Below, one piece after another: positions 11,236-21,952 of a stretch of 64,000 bases of DNA. The stretch covers positions 287,970,028 to 288,034,027 of the forward strand of contig JAUMIR010000002.1 of NCBI GenBank assembly GCA_030847615.1, in the 5' to 3' direction. Position 1 is the first letter of the stretch. Each line of letters begins with the position of its first letter. A program made the position numbers and the translations under genes. The notes beneath the pieces were generated by a model. The model was not told the DNA's origin, made no database searches, and was given only the letters and a program-made list of their open reading frames with translations. The DNA is from Gambelia wislizenii. Its lineage: Eukaryota; Chordata; Lepidosauria; Squamata; Crotaphytidae.

Positions 11236-11589
11236 GTTCTTCTTCATGGTCTCTGAATTCACACATTTGGGTAACTGCACATGCGCAGAACAGCATTTGG
11301 AACATTCTAGACCAGTTAGGTAAGATTTTTTTTGTGGTAGCTCCACCCACCTCTGTATGGTATATAAATACCGAGCCTGCCAAAATTACCTCAGTACTTT
11401 TTCATCTGCCATGCTAGCAGCTATGGAACATTCTATCATGACTCAGCAGTTTTTTCTTTGGTTTCTACTGTGATTTGATCTCTTGGATCTTGAGGATATC
11501 TTCAACCTCTTTCAAGCACTGAATGGTATGCAGCTCAGATTCCTGGCTGCAATGGGCATTAAAGAGCCTCATTTGCTTGGGTAAATCTT

Positions 11590-11979
11590 ATGTTGTTGTT
11601 TCATGCCCTCACTGCAAGGCTTCCACCCCACAAGCCAGACGAAATGGGATTAAGGCTCAAGGCACTTCTGTATGAGCAATCCCTGAAAGCACCCAACAAT
11701 CCTTCATCTTCTTGGTCTCATCCGAAGCCTTTGGAGTCTCACCATGATTCCAAGACTCAATCACTGACGGTGCCTATGTCCTCTAAGGAGGCTTCCAGGG
11801 ATGCTTTTAAACGATCTTTGTCTGAATCCACTCTTTGGCATTTGAAGTCAGATTCATCTTTGAAATCTCACGGAACCTCGAAGCCTTTTCATGGTGAAGT
11901 GGATGCCCACCCCTCCACCTTGAAGCGATCTTGTGGTGAATTGTTGATGATGAAACGACCTATGACCCTCCATGTTTGA
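11590..11979 (+). pseudogene. DIRS gag-like fragment, 5-prime part
   Basis: An open stretch rich in Ser, Lys and His (about 129 codons) occupies the place of the DIRS gag-like ORF1. It keeps the Ser/Lys-rich low-complexity character seen at 39800-40300 in the better DIRS copy. The CxxC...HxxCxxC N-terminal region of that copy is not evident. No enzymatic function is implied. Confidence 0.5.
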
Positions 11980-12189
11980 AGGGTCAAGAATCTCCAGTTG
12001 TGATCCCACCTAGTCAGTGGAGGCCGACCGTTCACATTCGGAGGAAAAGAGGAAACATAAGAAGAAGGACAAGTCTGTGGATCGTTCTTCCTCTCCTCTA
12101 CCTCCCATTCCAGCAGAGAATCTGTTACTGCTGTTACCAACCCTGACATCCCCTGCCCCATATCTATAATAATTTGGCAATATTTAATA

Positions 12190-14624
12190 CAGTTGTCCCT
12201 CCACATTCGCGAACTTGACATTCGCGGTTTCGGTTATTCGCGGTTTTGGGAGGGTCCCCCCCCGGGCCCCCCCAAAACCGTGACACGGGGCCTCCAGAGG
12301 CCCCGTGAAAGACATAGAGGGAGCGGGGAGGCACAGGGAGGCGTCCACGGGGCCCCCGGAGGCGCTCCGGAGGCCCCATGAAGGCCTGGGGAGGGGTGGG
12401 GAGGCGATCCTAGGGCCTCCGGAGACGCTCCGGAGGCCCCAGGAAGGCTTGGGGACGGGGTGGGGAGGGCTGGGGAGGCGATGCTGGGGCCTCCGGAGAC
12501 GCTCCGGAGGCCCCAGGAAGGCCTGGGGACGCGGTGGGGAGGGCTGGGGAGGCGATCCTGGGGCCTCCGGAGACGCTCCGGAGGCCCCAGGAAGGCCTGA
12601 GGACGCGGTGGGGAGGACTGGGGAGGCGATCCTGGGGCCTCCGGAGCGTCTCCGGAGGCCCCAGGAAGGCTTGGGGACGGGGTGGGGAGGGCTGGGGAGG
12701 CGATCCTGGGGCCTCCGGAGCATCTCCGGAGGCCCCAGGAAGGCCTGGGGACGCGGTGGGGAGGGCTGGGGAGGCGATCCTGGAGCCTCCGGAGACGCTC
12801 CGGAGGCCCCAGGAAGGCCTGGGGATGGGGTGGGGAGGGCTGGGGAGGCGATCCTGGGGCCTCCGGAGCATCTCCGGAGGCCCCAGGAAGGCCTGGGGAC
12901 GCGGTGGGGAGGGCTGTGGAGGCGATCCTGGGGCCTCCGGAGACGCTCCGGAGGCCCCAGGAAGGCTTGGGGACGGGGTGGGAGGGCTGGGGAGGCGATC
13001 CTGGAGCCTCCAGAGACGCTCCGGAGGCCCCAGGAAGGCCTGGGGATGGGGTGGGGAGGGCTGGGGAGGCGATCCTGGAGCCTCCGGAGCATCTCCGGAG
13101 GCCCCAGGAAGGCCTGGGGACGCGGTGGGGAGGGCTGGGGAGGCAATCCTGGGGCCTCCGGAGACGCTCCGGAGGCCCCAGGAAGGCTTGGGGACGGGGT
13201 GGGGAGGGCTGGGGAGGCGATCCTGGAGCCTCCGGAGACGCTCCGGAGGCCCCAGGAAGGCCTGGGGATGGGGTGGGGAGGGCTGGGGAGGCGATCCTGG
13301 GGCCTCCGGAGACGCTCCGGAGGCCCCAGGAAGGCCTGGGGACGGGGTGGGGAGGGCTGGGGAGGCGATCCTGGGGCCTCCGGAGCATCTCCGGAGGCCC
13401 CAGAAAGGCCTGGGGACGGGGTGGGGAGGGCTGGGGAGGCGATCCTGGGGCCTCCGGAGACGCTCCGGAGGCCCCAGGAAGGCCTGGGGACGGGGTGGGG
13501 AGGGCTGGGGAGGCGATCCTGGGGCCTCCGGAGCATCTCCGGAGGCCCCAGAAAGGCCTGGGGACGGGGTGGGGAGGGCTGGGGAGGCGATCCTGGGGCC
13601 TCCGGAGACGCTCCGGAGGCCCCAGGAAGGCCTGGGGACGAGGTGGGGAGGGCTGGGGAGGTGATCCTGGGGCCTCCGGAGCATCTCCGGAGGCCCCAGA
13701 AAGGCCTGGGGACGGGGTGGGGAGGGCTGGGGAGGCGATCCTGGGGCCTCCGGAGACGCTCCGGAGGCCCCAGGAAGGCCTGGGGACGCGGTGGGGAGGC
13801 TGGGGAGGCGATCCTGGGGCCTCCGGAGCATCTCCGGAGGCCCCAGAAAGGCCTGGGGACTGGGTGGGGAGGGCTGGGGAGGCGATCCTGGGGCCTCCGG
13901 AGACGCTCCGGAGGCCCCAGGAAGGCCTGGGGACGGGGTGGTGAGGGCTGGGGAGGCCCCAGAAAGGCCTGGGGACGGGGTGGGGAGGGCTGGGGAGGCG
14001 ATCCTGGGGCCTCCGGAGACGCTCCGGAGGCCCCAGGAAGGCCTGGGGACGCGGTGGGGAGGCTGGGGAGGCGATCCTGGGGCCTCCGGAGCATCTCCGG
14101 AGGCCCCAGAAAGGCCTGGGGACGGGGTGGGGAGGGCTGGGGAGGTGATCCTGGGGCCTCCGGAGACGCTCCGGAGGCCCCAGGAAGGCCTGGGGAGGGC
14201 TGGGGAGGCGATCCTGGGGCCTCCGGAGACGCTCCGGAGGCCCCAGGAAGGCCTGGGGACGGGGTGGGGAGGGCTGGGGAGGCGATCCTGGGGCCTCCGG
14301 AGGCCCCAGAAAGGCCTGGGGACGGGGTGGGGAGGGCTGGGGAGGCGATCCTGGGGCCTCCGGAGACGCTCCGGAGGCCCCAGGAAGGCCTGGGGACGGG
14401 GTGGGGAGGGCTGGGAAGGCGATCCTGGGGCCTCCGGAGATGCTCCGGAGGCCCCAGGAAGGCCTGGGGAGGGCTGGGGAGGCGATCCTGGGGCCTCCGG
14501 AGACGCTCCAGAGGCCCCAGGAAGGCCTGGGGAGGGAGGGGGGGAGGGGTGTCGTTATTCGCGGTTTTTTCACATTCGCGGGGGTCCGCGGAACGGAACC
14601 CCCGCGAATGTGAAGGGACGACTG
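12190..14624 (+). mobile_element. Tigger-like composite element filled with a 74-bp hairpin array
   Basis: The ends are CAGTTGTCCCTCCACATTCG and CGAATGTGAAGGGACGACTG, inverted to each other and flanked by TA on both sides (12188-12189, 14625-14626). About 100 bp of unique left flank contains a small GC-rich palindrome ('cggttttggg...cccaaaaccg'). About 85 bp of right flank holds 'attcgcggttttttcacattcgcgggggtccg'. Everything between is the tandem array described separately. A second element with nearly identical flanks lies at 19275-21952 in the opposite orientation, so the whole unit is a transposable family. No transposase is visible; transposition would need a related Tigger transposase in trans (inference). 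Confidence 0.88.
12286..14545 (+). repeat. 74-bp GC-rich satellite array, about 29 units
   Basis: The spacing between successive 'ggcgat' marks is 74 bp (for example 12551, 12625, 12699). Each full unit has a perfect 17-bp stem TCCTGGGGCCTCCGGAG / CTCCGGAGGCCCCAGGA with a 3-nt loop (ACG, CGT or CAT), followed by 'aggcctggggacg' and a G-run GGGGTGGGGAGGGCTGGGG that fits the G-quadruplex pattern. A few units are truncated (near 13945, 14190, 14300, 14480). Because 74 is not a multiple of 3, each frame reads the same 74-residue repeat in rotation. That makes long Pro/Gly/Arg-rich open frames on both strands; they are not evidence of genes. Confidence 0.95.
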
Positions 14625-14774
14625 TAATTAGGTCAAATGTGGCCTTCCTCACATTGCAGCCAGTAAAGTTGGGGAAATTCCAAAGCCAGGAATCCCAAAG
14701 ACTAGTGTTCAGACTCAATCCTATCCCAATACTTCCTACTTTATTCACTAGCCTTGTGTGAATGCTTGAATCCT

Positions 14775-14930
14775 GAGTTTCTGCAACCGGACTTGTTTAT
14801 CTCGGATTGGCCTTTTTAGTCATCAGCGCACTTGCAGAAAGTGCGGGATGAGTCCTTCCTGAATCTTCGTTTGCGAAGAAAAGCCAGAGAAAGAAAGAGA
14901 GAGAGAGAGAGAGAACGTTGTTATTGTTGT
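14775..14930 (+). mobile_element. 5-prime-truncated LINE tail with zinc-finger end
   Basis: 'gcaaccggacttgtttatct..attggcc' and the following 'gcgggatgagtccttcctgaatcttc' match the 3-prime end of the longer copy at 46106-46605. They encode the last half of a C-terminal CxxC...HxxC finger followed by a short 3-prime UTR and a GA-rich tail. It ends in (GA)n. The family is not named with certainty. Confidence 0.7.
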
Positions 14931-15141
14931 CTTTCAAATAAAGAGCACTTATTGTACTATCTAGCTTAATGTCTCCTCCTGACTACCGGTATATACAGGT
15001 CAAAAGTTCCTGCTATCTGTTTCCTCCTCTCGCATAGCCAAGCTGAGTATATTAATTCTCCAAATTAATATCGATATTTGGAGGGTCCTTAAGACCCCTG
15101 AGCATTTAGGGTAACACCTCCTGCTATCACACCGATACGAT

Positions 15142-15414
15142 AGGGCCCTGGTGGCGCAGTGGTTAAATGCCAGTACTGCAAGTCACCACGTTGCAAGTTC
15201 GATTCCAGAGGGCTCCAAGGTTCACTCAGCCTTCCATCATTTTGTAGGTCGGTAAAATGAGTACCTGGCTTGTGGGAGCAATTAGCTAACACACATTGGA
15301 AACTGCTTAATGCAGTGTAGATGTGTACATTGCTATTGCTTAAAACAATTTGTAAGCCGCTCTGATAGCCTTGTGGCTGAAGAGCGGGGTATAAATAAAT
15401 AAATAAATAAATAA
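15142..15414 (+). mobile_element. tRNA-derived SINE with L2/CR1-like tail
   Basis: A box TGGCGCAGTGGTTAAATGC and B box GTTCGATTCC lie at tRNA spacing. The body carries 'gtcggtaaaatgagtacc' and the tail 'taagccgctctgatagcc...ggggtataaataaata', a tail type shared with L2/CR1-like LINEs. It ends in (AAAT)n. It differs from the Sauria-type SINEs, which have a BovB-like tail. Confidence 0.9.
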
Positions 15415-15421
15415 TCTCCAG

Positions 15422-17246
15422 TTTGAGTGTTGACTTCTCCATCCCAAGTTATATGTTCAACAGTTGAACCTTTGAACATCATTCAAATTAAGATTTCTCT
15501 GGAGCCTGTGGTGGAGGAAAGGCCGAATTCTTCCATTGGAGTGCAGATTTCTCTTCCTGCTGCTACCGAACACATCCAGGAACCTACAGCTGTGATTGTC
15601 GACAAGGCCCTCCCCACGTTGTCCGGCCTAAATCTCAATGCTGTACTCCTCCTCTACCTTCTGAAGGGCATTGGACTCCTCAGTCCTGGTCTCGCTCTTC
15701 TGACTCTTCTATTGACTCATTTGGATTGGTCTGACTCCTCCACTTTGAGGAGCTGCTCCAGGTGTTGCCACTGCAGGCACAGATGTGACAATTGTCAACA
15801 CTGAGACCAACATTACCGTTCACACTCTAGGTGCCATTGATGCCGACATTCTTCATTATACAATTTGTACTATGACAGCCCGGAGAGTGTTTATCTCTAC
15901 AATCCATGCATTTCCCCCACCACAGACATCCTCCCATCCAGTGATGTTCTCCTGCCAAGAAGAGACATAGATCTCCTTCTTGTTCTTCCTCATTTGCCCA
16001 TTCTGTTATTATACATCCTTCTTCCAAAGATCAGGAAACCCTGCCTCCACATGGATCTCCTTTGCATGTTGTAGCAGACAATCCTGTGCTGCTTGAAACC
16101 AATGCTACATGACTTGAAGCTTCAGCCACTCTGTCACCTTGTCCTGCTCATCGATCCAACTCAATCCGCTCACACTGGCATAGACATTCCTCTTCTGATT
16201 CAACAGATGCCTCCTCTGTTGAGACTGAGATGTCCCATCACCTTCTGTCTTCACCCCAGATTCTTGGTGATGATGAATCTGCTTCTCCAATGGATGCTGT
16301 TATAGCCTTTGCAGAACAGATAGTTCATATGGCCAATGCTCTGGATTTGAAGATTAACTATTCAGAGGATGACCCAATAGACTCTGTCTACAGCCAAATC
16401 CAGACAAGGGTTCCAACCCCTCCTTCTATTTCTCTCCTGCCTTCGGTCCTTCAAATTGTCCAGTGTTTCTTGCTTGACGTTTTCTACTATTCCTTCTGCT
16501 TCCAAAAAAATTGACTATCTTTACCAGATTATTGAACAAGTTGCTGACTGGCTTTCCCACCACCCAAAGCCTAACTCCATTATTGTTGAAGCTTCCCAAT
16601 CTAAGTCTTTCCAGAAAGTTCATACAATTCCTGCAGACTGTGAAGGCAAAAAGCTGGACTCTATGTCCAAGAAATTCTACGCATCCACTGCACTTGGGAT
16701 TTGAATTGTGAGCTACTTGGCCTGCATGTCTGCACACCAACAGCACCTATGGGAGCTGGTTTCCCCCTGCTTGACAAACTGCCTGATGTCATCAAATGGT
16801 TAGCCATGGCTCTCTACAACGAGACTCATTCTCTAGCTGGGCACCAGATCAACTCCTTTGTGATTTCACGGATAGTGCTGCCAAAAGCTTGGCTGGTTCC
16901 ATCGCCCTTTGATGTCATGCTTGGCTATGGTGCTCAGGTTTGGGAAGCCAAGCTAGGGCAACAATCAAGGATGAACAACATTTGATGAAGGGTACCAATG
17001 GGAAGCTTGAACTCATGGAAAAGATGTGATCTAAGGCCCAAAAATTCAGCTTCCCTACCCAGCCTCACTTCCCTTCGAAATCTCATTATGGTTGGCCCCA
17101 GTCTTCCTTGGGTCAGCACACCTACAGCACTTCTCGGTACTGCCGCTCAAAACCTGATCAGCAGAATCTTCCCTCCCTTCAACAGAAGGCTCCCTCTTAG
17201 TACTGACTGCAACTTCAAAAGAAGCTGGCAGATGCTGGAAAGTGTC
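15422..17246 (+). pseudogene. DIRS gag-like sequence, 3-prime part
   Basis: Broken frames at 16290-16440 ('gcctttgcagaacagatagttcatatggcc..gctctggatttgaagatt') align with the gag region of the third DIRS copy at 40718-40860 (AFSEQMVRM..ALDLKI). 16800-16985 aligns with its 41220-41330 region. Many stops and frameshifts are present. Read-through stops at the L1 junction near 17247. Confidence 0.7.
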
Positions 17247-19274
17247 TTCTTTTTAATTTTTTAAATTAATTTAAAAAATTAAACAACATACAATTTATAC
17301 ATACAACTTAACAAACACAGATAACAGTGATTCCCTCCACCCAGGGACTTCCCTTTACATTCATCCCTCTTTCCAAAATGCCATTGTTTCCAACTCAGGT
17401 TTGCTTCCTCTCCCCTTTATTACTATAAATTCTAAGAATTTACTCTATTTTTCACCAAAACATTCTTATTTAGCCCTCCTTTTTTCCCCCCTTTAACCAT
17501 ATTTGTTAATTTCTCATTTATAGCTATATTCCATACTTCAATATACCATTCTTCTATTTGGTATTCACCTTGTGTTTTCCATTTCTTTGCTACTATTAAC
17601 CTTGCTGCTGTCAGCAGGTTTGTTAATAAATCCTTAACAATTTGAGATTCTTGTATTTTTTCACAATATGATAATAATGCTATTTCAGGGCATAAAGGTA
17701 TATTTATCTGGAGTATCTCACTTATTTCATTCATTACTATTTTCCAAAATCTCTGCACATATTTGCAATTCCACCACATATGAATATACGTCCCCAGTTC
17801 TTGACATCCCCTCCAACACTGTGCTGAATACTTTTTATCTATTTGATTTAATCTTACTGGGGTTAAATACCATCTCCATATAATCTTATAGTAATTTTCT
17901 TTTATTCTTACTGATAATGTTTTCAAATGATGCATATTCCATATTTTTCCCCACTTTGATTTATCTATTACAATCGCTACATCTGTTTCCCATACATCTT
18001 TAAGATAATCTTGTACTTCTTCATTATCCATTACCATTTTATATATTTTACTTGTAATACCTTTTATATTAATTTTTTCTTGAGTAGTTTGTATAATCAG
18101 TTCCTCCAATTTTGTATTTTTTCTACAACTTCCTTCCTTTAACCATTTTTTTGTCCATCGTTCTAACTATTAGTTTAAATCATGTGAATCCTTGCTCTTT
18201 TAATATTTTTCCATATAATTATTATTTTTCATTATCCCCATCCATTCCTTCAACCTTATTATTTCTTGTCCTCCTAACTTTGCTTCCACTTCATTTCTTA
18301 AATTTGCTGGGAAACCCTCCAGCAATATTACTGGCGTTAATGGAGATATTCCTGGAACTAATACCTTTTTATATTTAATCCAAATATCTAGTATATTTTT
18401 TAAGGAGACAGACTGTACTATTTCCCTAAATTACTTTTTTGGTTTACAAAAGATATATTTCTTAATTTTAAATCTATCTCTTGTTTATTTATTTCCATCC
18501 ATTCCATTTCTTTTACTTTCGCAACACTATCAATAATATATCTCAATTGATTCGCTACATAATATAGCTTCAAATTGGGTAGGCCTAGACCTCCTTTTTG
18601 GGGGCATTTATACCATCTATTTTTATTAATTCTTGATCTTTTGCCTCCATTACAATAATTATTTATCATATTTTGCCACTTTTTAAATTCCGTCTCTGAT
18701 ATTTTAATAGGCAGCATTCTAAATAAAAAAAAATATTTTTGGTAAAATTTTCATTTTAACAAGTGCTATTTTTCCAAACCATGAGAGTTTAATTTCCCCA
18801 TATTTCTCTATTTTTTCTCTCCATATCTTTCCTTAATATAGTAAAAAAAAAAAATCCTCTAATTTTTCCAATTCTGCCACAATATTTATTCCTAAATATT
18901 TTATTTGCTCCTTTATTTTAATATATTTCTTTTTACTCTTCATATTTTTTGCTCTGCCTCTGTATAATTAAATATCATCATTTCTGATTTATTCCAATTT
19001 ACTTGTAAACCTGTCATTTTCCCAAACATTTCCAAATGTTTCTCTATCTCTTGCATTTTTTCCAATGGACCTTGTATTGTTATTAAAGTATCATCTGCGA
19101 ACATATTCAGCTTAATCTCTTCAATATTTCCTATCCCTTTAATACCTTCGTCCTTCCTAATTACATTAGCTAATATTTCTATTACCATAGCAAATATTAT
19201 TGGGGAGACTGGGCAACCTTGTCTTGTTCCCCTAGTTAAATGTATTTGTTCTGTCTTTCCATCATTTACTATTA

Positions 19275-21952
19275 CAGTCGTCCCTTCACATTCGCGGGGG
19301 TTACATTCCACGGACCCCCGCGAATGAAAAATCCGTGAATAATGACTGCCCTCCCCCTCCCCCACTATAGCGGCCATGGGGCCTCCGGAGGCCCCATAGT
19401 CGCCTTCCCCAGCCTCCCCACTCCCTAGGCCTTCCCGGGGCCTCCGGAGACCCTCCTGAGGCCCCGTGGAGGCCTCCCCGGCCCTCCCCACTCCCCACCA
19501 AGGCCTTCACGGGGCCCTGGCGGAGGCCTCCCCGGCCCTTCCCCCTCCCTCCCCAGGCCTTCGTGGGGCCTATCAAGGCCCCGCGGAGGCCTCTCCTAGC
19601 CCTCCCCCCTCCGTCCCCGGGCCTTCGTGGGGCCTCCGGAGCGTCTCCGGGGGCCCCGTGAAAGCCTCCCTGGCCCTTCCCACCTCCTCCCCGGGCCTTC
19701 ATGGGGCCTCCGGAGCGTCTCTGGGGGCCCCGTGAAGGCCTCCCCGGCCCTCCCCACCCCCTCCCCGGGCCTTCGTGGGGCCTCCGGAGCATCTCTGGAG
19801 GCCCCATGGAGGCCTCCCCGGCCCTCTCCACCCCCTCCCCCCCGGGCCTTCGTGGAGCCTCCGGAGCGTCTCCGGAGGCCCCATGATCGCCTCCCCAGCC
19901 CTTCCCACCCCCTCCCCGGGCCTTCATGGGGCCTCCGGAGCGTCTCCGGAGGCCCCATGGAGGCCTCCCCGGCCCTCTCCACCCGCTCCCTCCCAGGCCT
20001 TCGTGGGGCCTCCGGAGTGTCTCCGGAGGCCCCATGATCGCCTCCCCAGCCCTTCCCACCCCCTCCCCGGGCCTTCATGGGGCCTCCGGAGCGTCTCCGG
20101 GGGCCCTGTGAAGGCCTCCCCTGCCCTCCCCCCTCCTTCCCAAGGCCTTCGCGAGGCATCCGGAGGGTCTCCGAAGGCCCTGCGGAGGCCTCCCCAGCCC
20201 TCCCCCTCCCTTCCAAGGCCTTCGCGGGGCCTCCGGAGGGTCTCTGAAGGCCCCGTGGAGGTCTCCCCGGCCCTCCCCTCTCCCTCCCTGGGCCTTCGTG
20301 GGGCCTCCAGAGCATCTCCGGGGGCCCCGTGAAAGCCTCCCCGGCCCTCCCCACCTCCTCCCCGGGCCTTCGTGGGGCCTCCGGAGCGTCTCCGGGGCCC
20401 CCGTGAAGGCCTCCCCGGCCTTCCCCACCCCCTCCCCGGGCCTTCATGGGGCCTCCGGAGCGTCTCCGGAGGCCCCATGATCGCCTCCCCAGCCCTTCCC
20501 ACCCCTTCCCCGGGCCTTCATGGGGCCTCTGGAGCATCTCCGGAGGCCCCATGGAGGCCTCCCCGGCCCTCTCCACCCCCTCCCCGGTCCTTCGTGGGGC
20601 CTCCGGAGCATCTCCGGAGGCCCCATGTTCGCCTCCCCAGCCCTTCCCACCCCCTCCCCAGGCCTTCATGGGGCCTCCGGAGCGTCTCCGGGGGCCCCGT
20701 GAAGGCCTCCCCTGCCCTCCCCCCTCCTTCCCAAGGCCTTCACGAGGCCTCCGGAGGGTCTCCGAAGGCCCCGCGGAGGCCTCCCCAGCCCTCCCCCTCC
20801 CTTCCAAGGCCTTCACGGGGCCTCCGGAGGGTCTCTGAAGGCCCCGTGGAGGTCTCCCCGGCCCTCCCCGCTCCCTCCCCAGGCCTTCGTGGGGCCTCCG
20901 GAGCATCTCCGGAGGCCCCATGGAGGCCTCCCTGGCCCTCCCCACCCCCTCCCCGGGCCTTCGTGGGGCCTCCGGAGCATCTCCGGGGCCCCCGTAAAGG
21001 CCTCCCCGCCCCTCCCCACCCCCTCCCTGGGCCTTCATGGGGCCTCCGGAGCGTCTCCGGGGCCCCGTGAAGGCCTCCCCGGCCCTCCCCCTCCTTCCCA
21101 AGGCCTTCGCGAGGCCTCCGGAGGGTCTCCGAAGGTCCCGCGGAGGCATCTCCCAGCCCTCCCCCCTCCCTCCCCGGGCCTTCATGGGGCCTCCGGAGCA
21201 TCTCTGGGGCCCCCGTGAAGGCCTCCCCAGCCCTCCCCACCCCCTCCCCGGGCCTTCGTGGGGCCTCCGGAGCGTCTCCGGAGGCGCCACAGAGGCCTCC
21301 CCGGCCCACCCCACCCCCTCCCCGGGCCTTCGTGGGGCCTCTGGAGCGTCTCCGGGGCCCCTGTGAAGGCCTCCCTGGCCCTCCCCACCCCCTTCCCGGG
21401 CCTTCGTGGCGCCTCCGGAGCGTCTCTGGAGGCCCCATGATTGCCTCCTCAGCCCTTTCCAGCCCCTCCCCGGGCCTTCATGGGGCCTCCGGAGCATCTC
21501 CGGAGGCCCCATGGAGGCCTCCCCGGCCCTCCCCACCCCTCCCCGGGCCTTCGTGGGGCCTCCGGAGCGTCTCCGGAGGCCCCATGATTGCCTCCCCAGC
21601 CCTTCCCACCCCCTCCCTGGGCCTTCATGGGGCCTCCAGAGCATCTCCGGGGGCCCCGTGAAGGCCTCCCCGGCCCTCCCCCCTCCTTCCCAAGGCTTTC
21701 GCGAGGCCTCCGAAGGCCCCGCGGAGGCCTCCCCAGCCCTCCCCCCTCCCCTCCAAGGCCTTCGGGGGCCTCCGGAGGGTCTCCGAAGGCCCCGTGGAGG
21801 TCTCCCCGGCCCTCCCTGCTCCCTCCCAGGGCTTTCACGGGGCCTCTGGAGGCCCCGTGTCACGGTTTTGGGGGGGCCCGGGGGGGGCCCTCCCAAAACC
21901 GTGAATAATCAAAACCGCAAATGTCAGGTTCGTAAATGTGGAGGGGAGACTG
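19275..21952 (-). mobile_element. Second Tigger-like composite with 74-bp array, inside L1 ORF2
   Basis: Read on the minus strand it starts CAGTCTCCCCTCCACATT and ends GAATGTGAAGGGACGACTG. It is flanked by TA (19273-19274 and 21953-21954). The unique flanks match those of the element at 12190-14624, including the 'cggttttggg..cccaaaaccg' palindrome, 'attattca(c/g)cg' and 'cgcgggggtcc(g/a)' blocks. Removing it with one TA restores L1 codons across the join, which confirms the boundaries to the base. No transposase frame is present. Confidence 0.92.
19377..21862 (-). repeat. 74-bp GC-rich satellite array, about 33 units
   Basis: The same 74-bp period and 13-bp core stem GGGGCCTCCGGAG/CTCCGGAGGCCCC as the first array. 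The unit has diverged: 'gaggcgatcatgg' or 'gaggcctccatgg' replaces 'gaggcgatcctgg', and several units have GGGG replacing GGAG in one arm, which weakens the stem. Higher variation between units than in the first array suggests an older or less homogenised array. The long open frames on both strands (up to about 766 codons) are repeat artefacts. Confidence 0.95.

Larger units (their letters stand above)
11237..17246 (+). mobile_element. DIRS retrotransposon 1, gag part only, decayed
   Basis: The left end 'ttcttcatggtctctgaattcacaca' and the following 'gtaactgcacatgcgcagaacag' match the terminal repeats of the other two DIRS copies (25588, 38954). The leader and gag-like sequence follow. The gag homology stops at about 17246 where an antisense L1 begins, and no polymerase or recombinase part is found beyond. 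Internally it is broken by a Tigger-like composite (12190-14624), a LINE tail (14775-14930) and a SINE (15142-15414). Confidence 0.7.

Noticed and set aside
12286..14545. CRISPR-like array
   Set aside because: Units are contiguous 74-bp tandem repeats with no unique spacers, no cas genes, and the context is vertebrate.
12184..14761. Open frames of 854, 818, 779 and 473 codons encoding Pro/Gly/Arg-rich proteins
   Set aside because: They are produced by a stop-free 74-bp tandem repeat in all frames of both strands; they start or end in transposon ends and have no non-repeat domain.
15427..15804. 125-codon plus-strand frame
   Set aside because: Part of decayed DIRS gag sequence just after a SINE; not an independent gene.
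19301..21908. Open frames of up to 766 codons in the second array
   Set aside because: Same repeat artefact; many overlapping frames on both strands, bounded by Tigger-like ends.
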